DNA of 64,000 nucleotides from Archangium sp. (GCA_030681645.1 JAUXRX010000065.1:1-64000); one strand, 5' to 3'; numbered from the stretch's first letter, positions 17,360 through 30,008 are shown. Program-made: numbers and translations. The notes: generated from the letters alone by a model not told the origin.

Positions 17360-19141
17360 ATGTTTTTCATTACCCTGGCCGAGAAGGGCGGCGACAGCCG
17401 CGATCTTCTCTTCGAGAAGGAAGAAGTAACGATCGGCCGGCTCGCCGGGAACGACATCGTCCTCAACAAGGGCAACGTCTCCAAGTACCACTCGAAGATC
17501 GTCCTCAAGGACGGCAAGTACATCGTCGTCGATCTCAAGTCGACGAACGGCACCTTCGTCAACGGCAAGAAGATCGCAGGGCCCCTGGTGGTGCGGCCCA
17601 CCGACAAGATCTACGTCGGCGACTACATCATCAACGTCGACGTTCCCCCCGAGGACTACGAGGGCGAGTCGAGCGAAGGCTTCGACGATTCGCAGCAGGA
17701 AGAAGAGCAGCAGGAAGAGGAACAGCAGGAAGAATACGAAGAGGAGCCCCAGGAAGAGGAGGCCGCCGAAGAAGAGGAGGCCGCTCCCGAAGAGCCGCCT
17801 TCCGGCATGCCCGCCTCACTGGCGAACGCGATGCGCCGCCGCGGCAAGCACGTCGACCCGCGCATCGAGGCCTACGCCACCCTGCAGAAGGACATTCACG
17901 ATCGCCTGATCGAGTACCTCGACCTGCGCCGCCTCGACATGGACCGGCTCGGCGACGAAGAGCTCTGGCGCCGCACCGAGAAGGCGATCCAGGACATCCT
18001 GGCGCAGATGGACGGGGACAACGAGATCCCCGAAGAGATCGACCGCGACATGCTGCTCACCGACGTCCTCAACGAGGCGTTGGGGCTCGGCCCGCTCGAG
18101 GCGTTCCTCGCTGACGACGACATCAGCGAGATCATGGTGAACCACGCCAACCAGATCTACATCGAGAAGAAGGGCAAGATTCGCCTGTCCGAGAAGATCT
18201 TCTCGAGCAACAGCGCGGTGCTCGGCGTCATCGAGCGCATCGTCGCCCCCATCGGCCGCCGCATCGACGAGTCGAGCCCCCTGGTCGACGCCCGCCTCAA
18301 AGACGGCTCGCGCGTCAACGCCATCATTCCCCCCCTGGCCCTCAAGGGGCCGTGCATCACCATCCGCAAGTTCAAGCGCGACAAGCTGCAGGTCAGCGAT
18401 CTCATCAAGTACAAGTCGATGACGCCGCAGATGGCCGAGTTCCTCGAGATGGTGGTCAAGGCGCACAAGAACATGGTGATCAGCGGGGGCACGGGCTCGG
18501 GCAAGACCACCCTGCTCAACGTGATCAGCTCCTTCATCCAGGACGACGAGCGCATCGTCACCGTGGAAGACGCCGCCGAGCTCAACCTCACCCAGGATCA
18601 CTGGGTGCAGCTCGAGTCGCGCCCCGCCAACCTCGAAGGCAAGGGCGCGATCACCATTCGTGACCTGGTGAAGAACTGCCTGCGCATGCGGCCGGACCGG
18701 ATCATCGTCGGCGAGTGTCGAGCAGGTGAGGCCCTCGACATGCTCCAGGCGATGAACACCGGCCACGACGGCTCGCTCACCACCCTGCACGCGAACACCC
18801 CGCGTGACGCGCTGGCGCGCCTCGAGACCATGGTGCTCATGGCCGGCATGGATCTCCCGGTGAAGGCCATTCGCGAGCAGATCGCCTCGGCCGTGCACAT
18901 GATCGTGCAGCAGACCCGGTTCTCCGACGGCAGCCGCCGCGTCACCTACATCTCGGAGGTGTCTGGCATGGAAGTCGACGTGGTGACCATGCAGGACATC
19001 TTCTATTTCAAGCAGGAAGGCTTCACTGACGACGGGAAGGTGCGCGGTCGCATGGTGGCGACGGGCTTCGTGCCGCGGTTCTACGACGACCTGCAGCGCC
19101 GCGGCATTCCCGTGAACATGGGCATCTTCCGCGAGGAGTGA
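17360..19141 (+). CDS. cpaF: CpaF/TadA secretion ATPase fused to an N-terminal FHA domain
   Basis: The 593-residue protein starts (ATG 17360, AGGGTGG just upstream) with an FHA domain at about 15-95: VTIGRLAGNDIVL, NVSKYHSKI and LKSTNGTFVNG. A Glu/Gln-rich acidic linker follows at about 105-150. The rest is a complete CpaF-type VirB11-like ATPase: Walker A GGTGSGKTT near 376-384, RIVTVEDAAEL (acidic box), RPDRIIVGECRAGEALDMLQ (Walker B region) and GHDGSLTTLHANTP (His box). These ATPases power Tad pilus assembly or secretion from the cytoplasmic face of the inner membrane. The FHA fusion suggests recruitment or gating by phospho-threonine on a partner. Confidence 0.95.
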   Translation: MFFITLAEKGGDSRDLLFEKEEVTIGRLAGNDIVLNKGNVSKYHSKIVLKDGKYIVVDLKSTNGTFVNGKKIAGPLVVRPTDKIYVGDYIINVDVPPEDYEGESSEGFDDSQQEEEQQEEEQQEEYEEEPQEEEAAEEEEAAPEEPPSGMPASLANAMRRRGKHVDPRIEAYATLQKDIHDRLIEYLDLRRLDMDRLGDEELWRRTEKAIQDILAQMDGDNEIPEEIDRDMLLTDVLNEALGLGPLEAFLADDDISEIMVNHANQIYIEKKGKIRLSEKIFSSNSAVLGVIERIVAPIGRRIDESSPLVDARLKDGSRVNAIIPPLALKGPCITIRKFKRDKLQVSDLIKYKSMTPQMAEFLEMVVKAHKNMVISGGTGSGKTTLLNVISSFIQDDERIVTVEDAAELNLTQDHWVQLESRPANLEGKGAITIRDLVKNCLRMRPDRIIVGECRAGEALDMLQAMNTGHDGSLTTLHANTPRDALARLETMVLMAGMDLPVKAIREQIASAVHMIVQQTRFSDGSRRVTYISEVSGMEVDVVTMQDIFYFKQEGFTDDGKVRGRMVATGFVPRFYDDLQRRGIPVNMGIFREE

Positions 19142-21478
19142 GTGATCGTGCCGACCCTCGTCATCAAGAACCCCGACGGCAGCCAGCAGGAGCAGGACGT
19201 CGCCGAGCAGCTCACCATCGGCCGCGCCGAGGGGAACGATCTGATCCTCTCGGAGGGCGGGGTGAGTCGCAAGCACGCCCGCTTCTTCGTGGAAGGCGAA
19301 GCCTGCATGGTGGAAGACGCCGGCTCTGCCAACGGCACCTTCGTCGACGGCGAGAAGATCGAAGGCCCCACCAGGCTCAGCAACAAGAGCCAGGTGGTGA
19401 TCGGCGACTACGAGATCCAGCTCAAGCTGGGCAGTAAGCCGCTGCCCAAGGCCAGCAAGGCCGGCGCCAGGCCCTCGAAGGAACCCACCACCGCCAACGG
19501 CAAGGCGGTCAAGCCGCCCGCGCCCCGCTCGACGCGCGTGGTGCAGGCCGTCAAGGCCGGTTCCGGGGGGGGCGGCGCAGCCCTGGCCAGGCGCCCCGGC
19601 CCGCAGAAGGCCGCGGGGCCCCAGTTCCGCGGGCTCACCGGCGCCATCACCGGCAAGGCGTTCTCGCTCACCGGCACCATGACCGTGGGGCGGGTCGCCG
19701 GGGTGGACATCGTCATCGACGACGACTCGGTGAGCCGTCGCCACGCCGAGGTGATCGTCAGCGGGCGCGAGGTGACGGTGAAGGACCTCGGCAGCGCCAA
19801 CGGCACCACCGTGAACGGCGCGCCGATCGCCGAGGACACCATCCTCTCGCCGGGCGACATCATTCAGTTCGGCGTGGTCGAGGTGATGTTCGAGACCGGC
19901 GGCACCTCGGGCCCGCGCGCGCCCATCGCCCGCAAGAGCGCCGAGCCCCCGGCCCGCCCCGGCCGCACCCCGGTGCGCGCCCCCAGCGAGAGCCTCGACG
20001 GCTCGACCTCGGAATCGGGCGGTCCCGGCCTCGACCCGAAGAAGAAGAAGCTGATCATCATCGCCAGCAGCGTGCTGGGGGTGCTCTTCCTGCTGGTGCT
20101 GATCAAGGCCTTCACCGCCCCGCCTGAGCCCGTCGACACCGGGCCGCAGTCACTGGGCGGCGGGCCGCCGCGCGGGAAGCTCAGGGCGCCGGTGGAGAAG
20201 GACCCCGCCGAGCAGATCGAGGAGTACCTCGCCGAGTGCCGCACGTACTCGAACAGCGAGGCCGGCCTGACCGACTGGTCGCGCGCCGATTCCGCCTGCC
20301 AGAAGGTGCTCGAGCTCGAGCCCATTCACGAAGAAGCGAACACCCTGATCAAGCGCATCACGGTGCTCAAGGTGTGCGAGCAGAACTTCAACGGCGCCAA
20401 GGAACAGCTCGCCGGTGGCCAGCTCGAGGGCGCGCTGGAGCTGCTGGCGAAGGTGGGCAAGGGCTGCGAGAGCTACCTGCTCCGCTCGCTCTCGATCGCC
20501 AAGGAGACGGTGGCCGAGGTGAAGAAGCGCGTGTCGGCCGACTGCAAGTCGTACGCGTCGAACGCCAAGTGGGATCTCGCCTACAAGCGCTGCGAGCTCT
20601 ACGCGCGCCTGGCCTGCCAGACGATGGACCCGAAGGACCTCTACCCCCCGGCGCTGATGAAGATGAAGCTCGACGGGCCGCTCAACCCCAAGACCGACTG
20701 GCGCCCGAAGGACCCGCTCTACATCAACTTCCTCAAGGCCCGCGAGAAGCAGAAGCCCGGTGAGCCCATGTGGCAATGCCCGGAGATCGTGGCCTTCCGC
20801 CCGCCGCCGCCGCCGGCCGACCCGGCCAAGCTCGCCAAGGAAGAGCTGGCCAGGCGCTACCCCGAGCCCGAGATGGGCAAGGCCCTGGTGCTCTACTTCG
20901 TGGGCGACTTTCCCGGCTCGCAGGTGCCGCTGCAGAAGATCACCGAGAAGATGGAGAAGGCGCAGTACCACGAGGCCGCGCGGGCGCTGCTGCTCGACAT
21001 CAACAACGCCATCAACCTCTACGAGAACGGCACCACCGAGATCACCAACGATCGGCCGGAGAAGGCGCAGGTGCCCTTCCTCAAGGCGCTGGCGGTCGAC
21101 GAGCGGCTGGTGCTGGGCGATCGCGCCGGCAAGCTCACCGCCGAAGAGAAGAAGAAGGAACTGGAGAAGCGCGTGTCCTTCATCCGCAAGGCCATCGTCG
21201 AGACGATGAGCAGCCAGAGCTACGAGAAGGGCAAGGCGCTCGCCGACCGGAAGGACTTCCGCGCGGCCTGCCGCATCTGGAAGCTCGGCAACGACTTCTC
21301 GCGCAGCAACATCGACCTGCTCAAGGCCCTCACCAACGTCTGCACCAAGCGGGCGAGCGAGGCCTTCGACCGGGCGCAGACCTGCGAGCAGCTCAAGGCC
21401 GCGATGGACTTCGCGGTCGACGGTGACGGCTTCAAGGAAAAGATCACCGAGAGCATGACCGAGGAAGGCTGCAACTGA
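19142..21478 (+). CDS. Protein with two FHA domains and one membrane segment
   Basis: The 778-residue protein starts with GTG immediately after the cpaF stop; a second GTG two codons later is an alternative. FHA domain 1 is at about 8-95 (LTIGRAEGNDLIL, GVSRKHARF, GSANGTFVDG) and FHA domain 2 at about 160-250 (MTVGRVAGVDIVI, SVSRRHAEV, GSANGTTVNG). A Pro/Arg/Lys-rich linker and one transmembrane helix near 301-322 (after KKKK) follow. The large C-terminal part is alpha-helical and TPR-like, with scattered cysteines. Topology is probably FHA inside and helical domain outside. Its tight link to cpaF suggests a scaffold for the secretion ATPase. No closer family recognised. Confidence 0.88.
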   Translation: MIVPTLVIKNPDGSQQEQDVAEQLTIGRAEGNDLILSEGGVSRKHARFFVEGEACMVEDAGSANGTFVDGEKIEGPTRLSNKSQVVIGDYEIQLKLGSKPLPKASKAGARPSKEPTTANGKAVKPPAPRSTRVVQAVKAGSGGGGAALARRPGPQKAAGPQFRGLTGAITGKAFSLTGTMTVGRVAGVDIVIDDDSVSRRHAEVIVSGREVTVKDLGSANGTTVNGAPIAEDTILSPGDIIQFGVVEVMFETGGTSGPRAPIARKSAEPPARPGRTPVRAPSESLDGSTSESGGPGLDPKKKKLIIIASSVLGVLFLLVLIKAFTAPPEPVDTGPQSLGGGPPRGKLRAPVEKDPAEQIEEYLAECRTYSNSEAGLTDWSRADSACQKVLELEPIHEEANTLIKRITVLKVCEQNFNGAKEQLAGGQLEGALELLAKVGKGCESYLLRSLSIAKETVAEVKKRVSADCKSYASNAKWDLAYKRCELYARLACQTMDPKDLYPPALMKMKLDGPLNPKTDWRPKDPLYINFLKAREKQKPGEPMWQCPEIVAFRPPPPPADPAKLAKEELARRYPEPEMGKALVLYFVGDFPGSQVPLQKITEKMEKAQYHEAARALLLDINNAINLYENGTTEITNDRPEKAQVPFLKALAVDERLVLGDRAGKLTAEEKKKELEKRVSFIRKAIVETMSSQSYEKGKALADRKDFRAACRIWKLGNDFSRSNIDLLKALTNVCTKRASEAFDRAQTCEQLKAAMDFAVDGDGFKEKITESMTEEGCN

Positions 21479-21506
21479 CCCGGGCGGGTCGTGCTAGCTG
21501 ACGGCC

Positions 21507-24218
<2,712 letters not shown>

Positions 24219-24237
24219 GTCCGGAGCACGAGAAACC

Positions 24238-26016
24238 ATGGATCGCCCCCCCCGCGGAAACGCACGCACCGAGCCCGCCGGCGTCCCCGCGGCGGCCAGG
24301 GCCCAGCCGGGCCACGAGGCCGCCGAGCGCCTGTTCGCGCTGCTCGAGGTCGGCTCGCAGATCTCCTCGGCGCGCGACGTCGATTCGCTGCTGGCCGCGG
24401 TGATGGAGCGGCTCACCGGCCTGCTGCGGGCCGAGGCCGCCACGCTCTTCATGCACGATCGCGACAGCCGCGAGCTGTGGGGCCGGGTGCTCAAGGGCCA
24501 GTCGCTCAAGGAGATCCGCATTCCCGATTCGCTGGGCATCGCGGGCCACGTGTTCTCCAGCGGCCGCACCCTGATGCTGGGCGACGCCTACAACGACGCG
24601 CGCTTCAACCCGGAAATCGACCGCCAGTCGGGCTTCAAGACGCGCTCGATCATCGCCACGCCGCTGCGCCACCTCTCGGGCCAGGTCTTAGGCGTGCTGC
24701 AGGTGCTCGATCGCCGCGCCGACGCGTTCACCCCCGAAGACCGCGCGCTGGTGGAAGGCGTGGCCACCCAGGTGGCGTCGGTGCTGGAGCACGTGCTGCT
24801 GGTGGACGAGCTCAAGCGCCGCGGCGAAGAGCTGGCCCTGCGCATCAGCGATCTCGACGCGCTCTACGAGGTCGAGAAGGCCGTCTCGTCGGCGTCGGCG
24901 CAGACCGACCTGCTCGAGCAGATCCTGGCGATCGGCATGGAGCGGGTGGGCGCGCAGGCCGGCAGCATCTTGCTGATGGAGGAAGATCGTGACGCGCTCT
25001 TCTTCCGCACCGCGAAGGGTGAACGGAGCGAGGCGCTGGTGTCGCTGCGGCTCAAGACGGGGCAGGGCATCGCCGGGCACGTGGCCGAGAGCGGCGAGGT
25101 GGTGCGGGTGAAGGCGGCGGAAGATTCCGAGTTTCACGATCGATCGATCGCCAGGCGCCTGGGGCTCACCACCGGCGCGGTGCTCTGCGTGCCCGTCGGC
25201 ACGGGGAACAGGGCCTTCGGCGCGCTCGAGCTGCTCAACAAGAAGGGCGGCTTCACCGAGCAGGACGAACACCTCGCGGTGCTGCTGGCGGCCCAGGTGG
25301 GGCGGGCGCTCCAGCGGCGCCAGTCACAGGAAGAGGTGGAGCGCCGCTCGCGGCTCGCCACCATCGGCCAGATGCTCAGCGGCGTGCTGCACGACCTGCG
25401 CACCCCGTTGACGGTGGTGGGTGGCTACGCCGAGATGATGGCCGGCGAAGACGAGCCCGCGCTGCGGGCCGAGATGTCCGCGCAGATCTTGAACCAGCTC
25501 AACCACATCTCCGACATGCAGCAGGAAACGCTCGCCTTCGTGCGCGGTGAGAAGTCGGTCTTCATCCGGCGCGTGTTCATGCACGTGTTCATGAAGGAGC
25601 TCACCGAGCAGCTCCAGCAGGAATTCGCGGGCTCGTCCGTCGAGCTGCGCGTGCACGCCGGCTACACGGGCGCGGCGCGCTTCGACGAGAGCAAGATCAA
25701 GCGGGTGATCTTCAACCTCTCGCGCAACGCCATCGACGCCATGCCCGACGGGGGCCGCTTCCTGCTCTCGGTCGAGCGCGAGGGCGACGACATCGTCTTC
25801 CGCGCCAAAGACAACGGGCCCGGCATTCCCAAGGAGATCGCCGACCGCCTGTTCGAGTCGTTCGTCACCTCGGGCAAGAAGCACGGCACCGGGCTCGGGC
25901 TCGCCATCGTGAAGAAGATCGCGAAGGAGCACGGCGGCACGGTCACCTGCAAGACGCAGATCGGCAAGGGCACGTCGTTCGAGGTGCGCCTGCCCGCGGG
26001 CACGCCGGCCGATTAG
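24238..26016 (+). CDS. GAF-GAF sensor histidine kinase
   Basis: The 592-residue soluble protein has two GAF domains (about 40-185 and 205-365) and a HisKA/HATPase module. The phospho-acceptor is H385 in GVLHDLRTPLTVVGGYAEMM. ATP-binding boxes are NLSRNAIDAMPDGG (N), DNGPGIPKEIADRLFESF (G1/F) and HGTGLGLAIVKKIA (G2). No membrane segment is visible, so it senses an internal signal through the GAF domains. No cognate response regulator is adjacent; the nearest receiver is at 55609. The gene starts 19 bp after polA and converges with the CDF transporter, overlapping it by 4 bp. Confidence 0.94.
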   Translation: MDRPPRGNARTEPAGVPAAARAQPGHEAAERLFALLEVGSQISSARDVDSLLAAVMERLTGLLRAEAATLFMHDRDSRELWGRVLKGQSLKEIRIPDSLGIAGHVFSSGRTLMLGDAYNDARFNPEIDRQSGFKTRSIIATPLRHLSGQVLGVLQVLDRRADAFTPEDRALVEGVATQVASVLEHVLLVDELKRRGEELALRISDLDALYEVEKAVSSASAQTDLLEQILAIGMERVGAQAGSILLMEEDRDALFFRTAKGERSEALVSLRLKTGQGIAGHVAESGEVVRVKAAEDSEFHDRSIARRLGLTTGAVLCVPVGTGNRAFGALELLNKKGGFTEQDEHLAVLLAAQVGRALQRRQSQEEVERRSRLATIGQMLSGVLHDLRTPLTVVGGYAEMMAGEDEPALRAEMSAQILNQLNHISDMQQETLAFVRGEKSVFIRRVFMHVFMKELTEQLQQEFAGSSVELRVHAGYTGAARFDESKIKRVIFNLSRNAIDAMPDGGRFLLSVEREGDDIVFRAKDNGPGIPKEIADRLFESFVTSGKKHGTGLGLAIVKKIAKEHGGTVTCKTQIGKGTSFEVRLPAGTPAD

Positions 26017-26912
26017 CCCCTCGACGCCTCCGCCGGCGTCGGCTCCACGTGCACCACCACGTCGACCACCTCGGGGAAGGCCCCGGTGATGCGCGTCTCC
26101 ACCGCGTCGGCGACGTGATGGGCCGTGAGCAGGTCGAGCGTCGGGTCGACGTGGATCACCAGGTCGACGTACACGCTGCCCTCGAGCCCGCGGCTGCGAA
26201 TGGCTCTCACGCCGCGCACCTCGGGCACCACCTTGAGCAGCTCGCGCACCTTCTCGGGGTCGACCCGCGCCGAGTCGGCGAGGATGCCCACCGACTGGCG
26301 GATGATCTGCCACCCCGTGTACGCGACGAACACGAGCACCAGCAACGCCACCACGCCGTCGGCGCGCCCCACCCCGAACCAGGTGAGGAGCAGCGAGGCG
26401 ATCACCGCCAGCGTCACGTACACGTCGGACATGGTGTGTGACGCGTCGGCCAGCAGCAGCGCGCTCTTGAGCTTCTTGCCCTGCGCCGCCTCGATGCGGG
26501 TGACGAACAGGTTCACCACCAGCGTGGTCACCATCACGGCGACCGAGAGCGGCCCCACGTTCGGGTGCACGTCGTTGATGATGGCGTTGAAGGCCATGCG
26601 GCCCAGCTCGAGCACGCCCATGCCGATCATCACGCCGATGGCGAGCGAGGCGAGCGCCTCGAACTTGTGGTGCCCGTAGGGGTGCTCGTCGTCGGCGGGC
26701 TGCCCGGCGAAGTGCATCGCCACCAGGCCGATCACGTTGCTCCCGCCGTCGATGAGGGAATGGAGCCCGTCGGCCGTCACCGCCGCGGATTGCGCGACGA
26801 TGCCGATGCCCAGCTTGAGACCCGCCACCGCCCAGTTCGCCACGAGGATCGCCCAGAGCACCTTCCGGACGGACCGGTTTCGCGCGAGGTGAACTTCGTC
26901 TGCTGGAGTCAT
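26013..26912 (-). CDS. Cation diffusion facilitator metal transporter
   Basis: The protein of about 299 residues has the six-helix CDF core. Metal-site motifs are ADGLHSLIDGGSN in helix II and ADASHTMSDVYVT in helix V, plus the HPYGHHKFE signature. A C-terminal cytoplasmic domain (VPEVRGVRAIRSRG, YVDLVIHVDPTL) has the ferredoxin-like CDF tail. These proteins export Zn2+, Fe2+, Co2+ or Mn2+ by proton antiport; the actual metal cannot be read reliably. The start is ATG 26912, overlapping the stop of the TonB-like gene (TGATG); a GTG one codon earlier is also possible. Confidence 0.92.
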   Translation of the reverse strand: MTPADEVHLARNRSVRKVLWAILVANWAVAGLKLGIGIVAQSAAVTADGLHSLIDGGSNVIGLVAMHFAGQPADDEHPYGHHKFEALASLAIGVMIGMGVLELGRMAFNAIINDVHPNVGPLSVAVMVTTLVVNLFVTRIEAAQGKKLKSALLLADASHTMSDVYVTLAVIASLLLTWFGVGRADGVVALLVLVFVAYTGWQIIRQSVGILADSARVDPEKVRELLKVVPEVRGVRAIRSRGLEGSVYVDLVIHVDPTLDLLTAHHVADAVETRITGAFPEVVDVVVHVEPTPAEASRG

Positions 26913-28156
26913 CACTGGGTCGAGCGGAACAGCCGCATGCCCGGTCGACCGCTCAGCTCGAGGAAGAAGCCGAACTGGAAGCGCACGGTCTGATCGGTGG
27001 CGAGGATCGCCGGCGGCGGGTTGGGGAAGGGCTGGGCGCGCTCGAAGGCCTTGATCGCCTCGAGGTCGAGGAAGTCGAGGCCGCTCGACTTGTCCACGAA
27101 GGCGTCCTTGAGGCGGCCGCTGCCGTCGAGCGTGACGGTGAGGATGGTGTAGCGATCGCGCCCGCCGTAGATCTGCCCCGTCGGATCACGCAGCCGGAGC
27201 TGGTTGGTGGGGGCCCACTCCTGGCTGACGCTCTGCTTCACGCGGTTGAAGAAGCTCGCATACTTCCACTCGCGGGTGCTCAGGTAGGTGCCGTCACCTT
27301 CCTCGACGTCCTTCAGGTGATCATTAGGCGCAGCGCCGGTGATCTTGTCGATCACCGCGGCCGACGGCAACAGGTTGAGCGCGCCCGCCTGGCCCACCCG
27401 GCCCGCCGAGACGTCTTCGCCCTGGTTCTGCGCGCCGGGCACCAGGTTCAAGCGATCGGAGTTGCCCTTGAGCTCCTCGGCTTCGTCGCGGTTGTCGATC
27501 GCCACGCCAGGACCCTGGCGGGTGATGGTCTTGAGCGCGACTTCCTGCTGCTTCTTCACGTCGGGCACCTGCAGCGCCAGCTTCGGCGTGGCGGCCTCGA
27601 GCAGCGGGCGATCGTCGTCACCCATGCCGTTGTTGCCGGCGACCTGCGTCTTCTCGCTCTGCGAGGTGCCGTTGCCTTCGATCTTCTGCGGCGCGGTGCG
27701 CTGCTGCATCGCGTTCCGGTAGAAGGCGCTCTGGTCCTTCGCCTTCGTTTCCTTCTTCGCGACGTTGTTGGTCTCGGCCACGAACTTCGCGTTCGGGTCG
27801 ACCTGGTCGTTGCCTTTGGGCACGTCGACGATCTGCCCGTCAGGCATCTTCTCGGGCAGCTTCTCTTCCTTCTTCTTGTCCTTCTTCGCGATCGGTTGGC
27901 GCTCATCACGCACGTTCGCGGCGGGCCCGCGGTTGCGATCGAACTGGTCGGCGCTGAGCCCCCGCAACGTCACCGGCCGGGTGGGCATGGTCCTGAGCGA
28001 GCGCGGCCGATCGGGCACGTCCCACTTCACCAGCGACGTGAGGACGATCAACCCCACCAGGCCCGCGTGCACCAGCAGCGTCGTCAGGAAGGCGAGCGCC
28101 ACCAACGCGGCGCGCTTGCCGTTCGAGGGACGTCTTTGGGACGATGGGAGCAGCAT
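26912..28156 (-). CDS. TonB-family C-terminal domain protein
   Basis: The protein of about 414 residues has one N-terminal membrane helix (about 16-42, AALVALAFLTTLLVHAGLVG) and a long charged periplasmic region rich in Lys, Gln, Asn and Asp. The C-terminal TonB-like domain is around SVSQEWAPTNQL, YTILTVTLDGSGRLKDAF and LDLEAIKAFERAQPFPNPP. TonB proteins couple inner-membrane proton flow to outer-membrane transport; the myxobacterial members are often of unknown partner. No exbB/exbD genes are nearby. ATG 28156 is chosen because the open frame further upstream lacks hydrophobic character and runs antisense-like through the next gene. The stop overlaps the CDF gene start. Confidence 0.85.
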   Translation of the reverse strand: MLLPSSQRRPSNGKRAALVALAFLTTLLVHAGLVGLIVLTSLVKWDVPDRPRSLRTMPTRPVTLRGLSADQFDRNRGPAANVRDERQPIAKKDKKKEEKLPEKMPDGQIVDVPKGNDQVDPNAKFVAETNNVAKKETKAKDQSAFYRNAMQQRTAPQKIEGNGTSQSEKTQVAGNNGMGDDDRPLLEAATPKLALQVPDVKKQQEVALKTITRQGPGVAIDNRDEAEELKGNSDRLNLVPGAQNQGEDVSAGRVGQAGALNLLPSAAVIDKITGAAPNDHLKDVEEGDGTYLSTREWKYASFFNRVKQSVSQEWAPTNQLRLRDPTGQIYGGRDRYTILTVTLDGSGRLKDAFVDKSSGLDFLDLEAIKAFERAQPFPNPPPAILATDQTVRFQFGFFLELSGRPGMRLFRSTQ

Positions 28157-28208
28157 CAGGACTGAAACATCATAACGACCCCGGGCGTTCCTGAAATGCC
28201 CAGTCAAT

Positions 28209-29843
28209 TCAGTAGATTCGGGCCACCTGCGCGCCGTTGAAGTAGTGCTCGAGAATCTGCCTGTACGTTTGACCGGCTTCGGCCCGCCCGATCGCCCCGG
28301 TCTGGCACATGCCCACGCCGTGGCCCCAGCCCCCGCCGGTGAAGATCCACGCGGTGGGCCGGCCCTTCGCGTCTCGCTCGGCCTTGAGCTCGAACATGGC
28401 GCTGTTGAGCATGGCGAAGGTGCGCCGAATGTTGAGCTCACCACGAATGGTGGTCGCGCCTTCTTCACCCGAGACCTGCAGCAGCCGCGCCCGGCCTGAC
28501 ACGCCGCGCTCGGTGACGTTCATCGCCATCACCTTGCCCACGTTGAACGAGGCGAGCTTCTCGTCGACGTCCTTCGCGGTGAAGCGCTTTTCCCAGCGGT
28601 ACTTCGAGAGCTGCGTGAAGGTGGACACCTTGCAGGCGTGCTGCGCGTCGGTGGCGAGGAACTTCGCCAGGTCCTTCGGCGAAGCGGGGTTCGGCTTCCC
28701 CGGCATGATGTCGGGCCTGCCGCGCAGCGAGGCGTTGGGCACGCCGCCCCAGACGATGTCGTTGTTCTCGGTGTGGCCGCCGCAGACCGCGCTGTAGACC
28801 GAGTCGACGAGGCGATCGGTGGCGTCGAAGCTGGCCTCGCCGCGCGTGGCCTCGACGGCGGCGTTGGTGCTCGGCGCCTCGCCCGAAACGCCCTTGTAGA
28901 CGGCGCAGTGCTGCTCGGTGCACAGCAGGTAGGGGTCGGCCAGGTGCTTGAGGCCGATCTTCGCCAGCACCTCGCCGCGCGCGGTGACGGCCTGGGCCTT
29001 GAGCGCCTCGACGTGGGCCCTGGCGAAGATCTCCGAGGGCACCAGGCCCTTGAGCAGGTCCTCGAGGTCGACCTGGTTCACCACCGCGATCTTCCCCGAA
29101 CGATCGGCGCTGAGCTGCACGCTGCCGCGGTAGGCGCGATCTTCGAAGTTGTGGAAGTCGTAGCCGACGCCGAACTCCACGCGGCGCACCTCGATGGGCG
29201 CCTTGTCGGGGGCCTCGGCGGTGAGCTGACCGTCGATCGTCGCGGTGGTGTTGCCGTTGCCGTCGATGAGCTCGAACTTGATGGTGCCCTTCGCCTTCAC
29301 GTCTTCGAGCAGCGAGGTGCGCACCTGGAACTTCTTCAAGATCTCCGCCTGCTGCGCGGCGAGCGACTCGGGCGGGGCAGGGGGCTGATCGACCACCAGC
29401 ACGTAGCGGCGGTTGTCGATCACCTTGCCCGCGATGCCGTACACGCCGCCGAGGATCTGCGACTTGAGGGTGAGCCCGCGCGACGCCCATTCTTCCTGCG
29501 CCTGCGCCAGGCCCAGCTTGTCGTTGAAGGGGAACTCGGCGACCTGGATGCGCGCGACGATCGCCGCGGGCGTGCCCGAGACCCGCTTCACCTTCCATTC
29601 CATGCCCGGCGGTCCTTCCACCAGCCGCTCGGGGGTGCCGGGGAGCCGGAAGCGCAGGCGCCCGCGCCCGGACAGCGTCACCTCGGTGCTGCCTTCCATC
29701 AACCGCACGGGGATGATCGGCGAGCCGCTCTTGAAGTCGAGGCGCTTGTTGCTCAGCTCGCTGGGCGGAGGCGGGAGCTCCATCGCGTCGCCACCGAGGG
29801 CGAGCTGGGCGAACAACAACGTGGCGAGCAGCGCGCTCCGCAT
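28209..29843 (-). CDS. SpoIID/LytB-domain protein
   Basis: The 544-residue protein has a signal peptide (MRSALLATLLFAQLALGG) and an N-terminal beta-rich region of about 230 residues. The SpoIID/LytB domain follows, with NQVDLEDLLKGLVPSEI, EALKAQAVTARGEVLAKI, DSVYSAVCGGHTENN and the C-terminal GGGWGHGVGMCQTGA. SpoIID is a lytic transglycosylase acting on denuded glycan strands during spore engulfment. In non-Firmicutes the homologs are probable peptidoglycan-modifying enzymes. The ATG at 29843 places the signal peptide first; upstream in-frame sequence runs into tRNA-Cys. Confidence 0.88.
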   Translation of the reverse strand: MRSALLATLLFAQLALGGDAMELPPPPSELSNKRLDFKSGSPIIPVRLMEGSTEVTLSGRGRLRFRLPGTPERLVEGPPGMEWKVKRVSGTPAAIVARIQVAEFPFNDKLGLAQAQEEWASRGLTLKSQILGGVYGIAGKVIDNRRYVLVVDQPPAPPESLAAQQAEILKKFQVRTSLLEDVKAKGTIKFELIDGNGNTTATIDGQLTAEAPDKAPIEVRRVEFGVGYDFHNFEDRAYRGSVQLSADRSGKIAVVNQVDLEDLLKGLVPSEIFARAHVEALKAQAVTARGEVLAKIGLKHLADPYLLCTEQHCAVYKGVSGEAPSTNAAVEATRGEASFDATDRLVDSVYSAVCGGHTENNDIVWGGVPNASLRGRPDIMPGKPNPASPKDLAKFLATDAQHACKVSTFTQLSKYRWEKRFTAKDVDEKLASFNVGKVMAMNVTERGVSGRARLLQVSGEEGATTIRGELNIRRTFAMLNSAMFELKAERDAKGRPTAWIFTGGGWGHGVGMCQTGAIGRAEAGQTYRQILEHYFNGAQVARIY

Positions 29844-29894
29844 CGGATAGATCAAAGCCCGAAGCCATCGACGGAAGGCTTCGGGCTTCGTTTG

Positions 29895-29966
<72 letters not shown>

Positions 29967-29978
29967 GAAATCAGGGGC

Positions 29979-30008
29979 TTTATTGCCTCAGGTCGCTTTT
30001 CCGGTCAA
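29979..30008 (-). promoter_or_regulatory. Probable sigma-70 promoter for tRNA-Cys
   Basis: On the minus strand TTGACC (30008-30003) and AATAAA (29984-29979) are 18 bp apart and end 12 bp before the tRNA. The -35 box matches the consensus in five of six positions and the -10 box in four. Confidence 0.5.
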
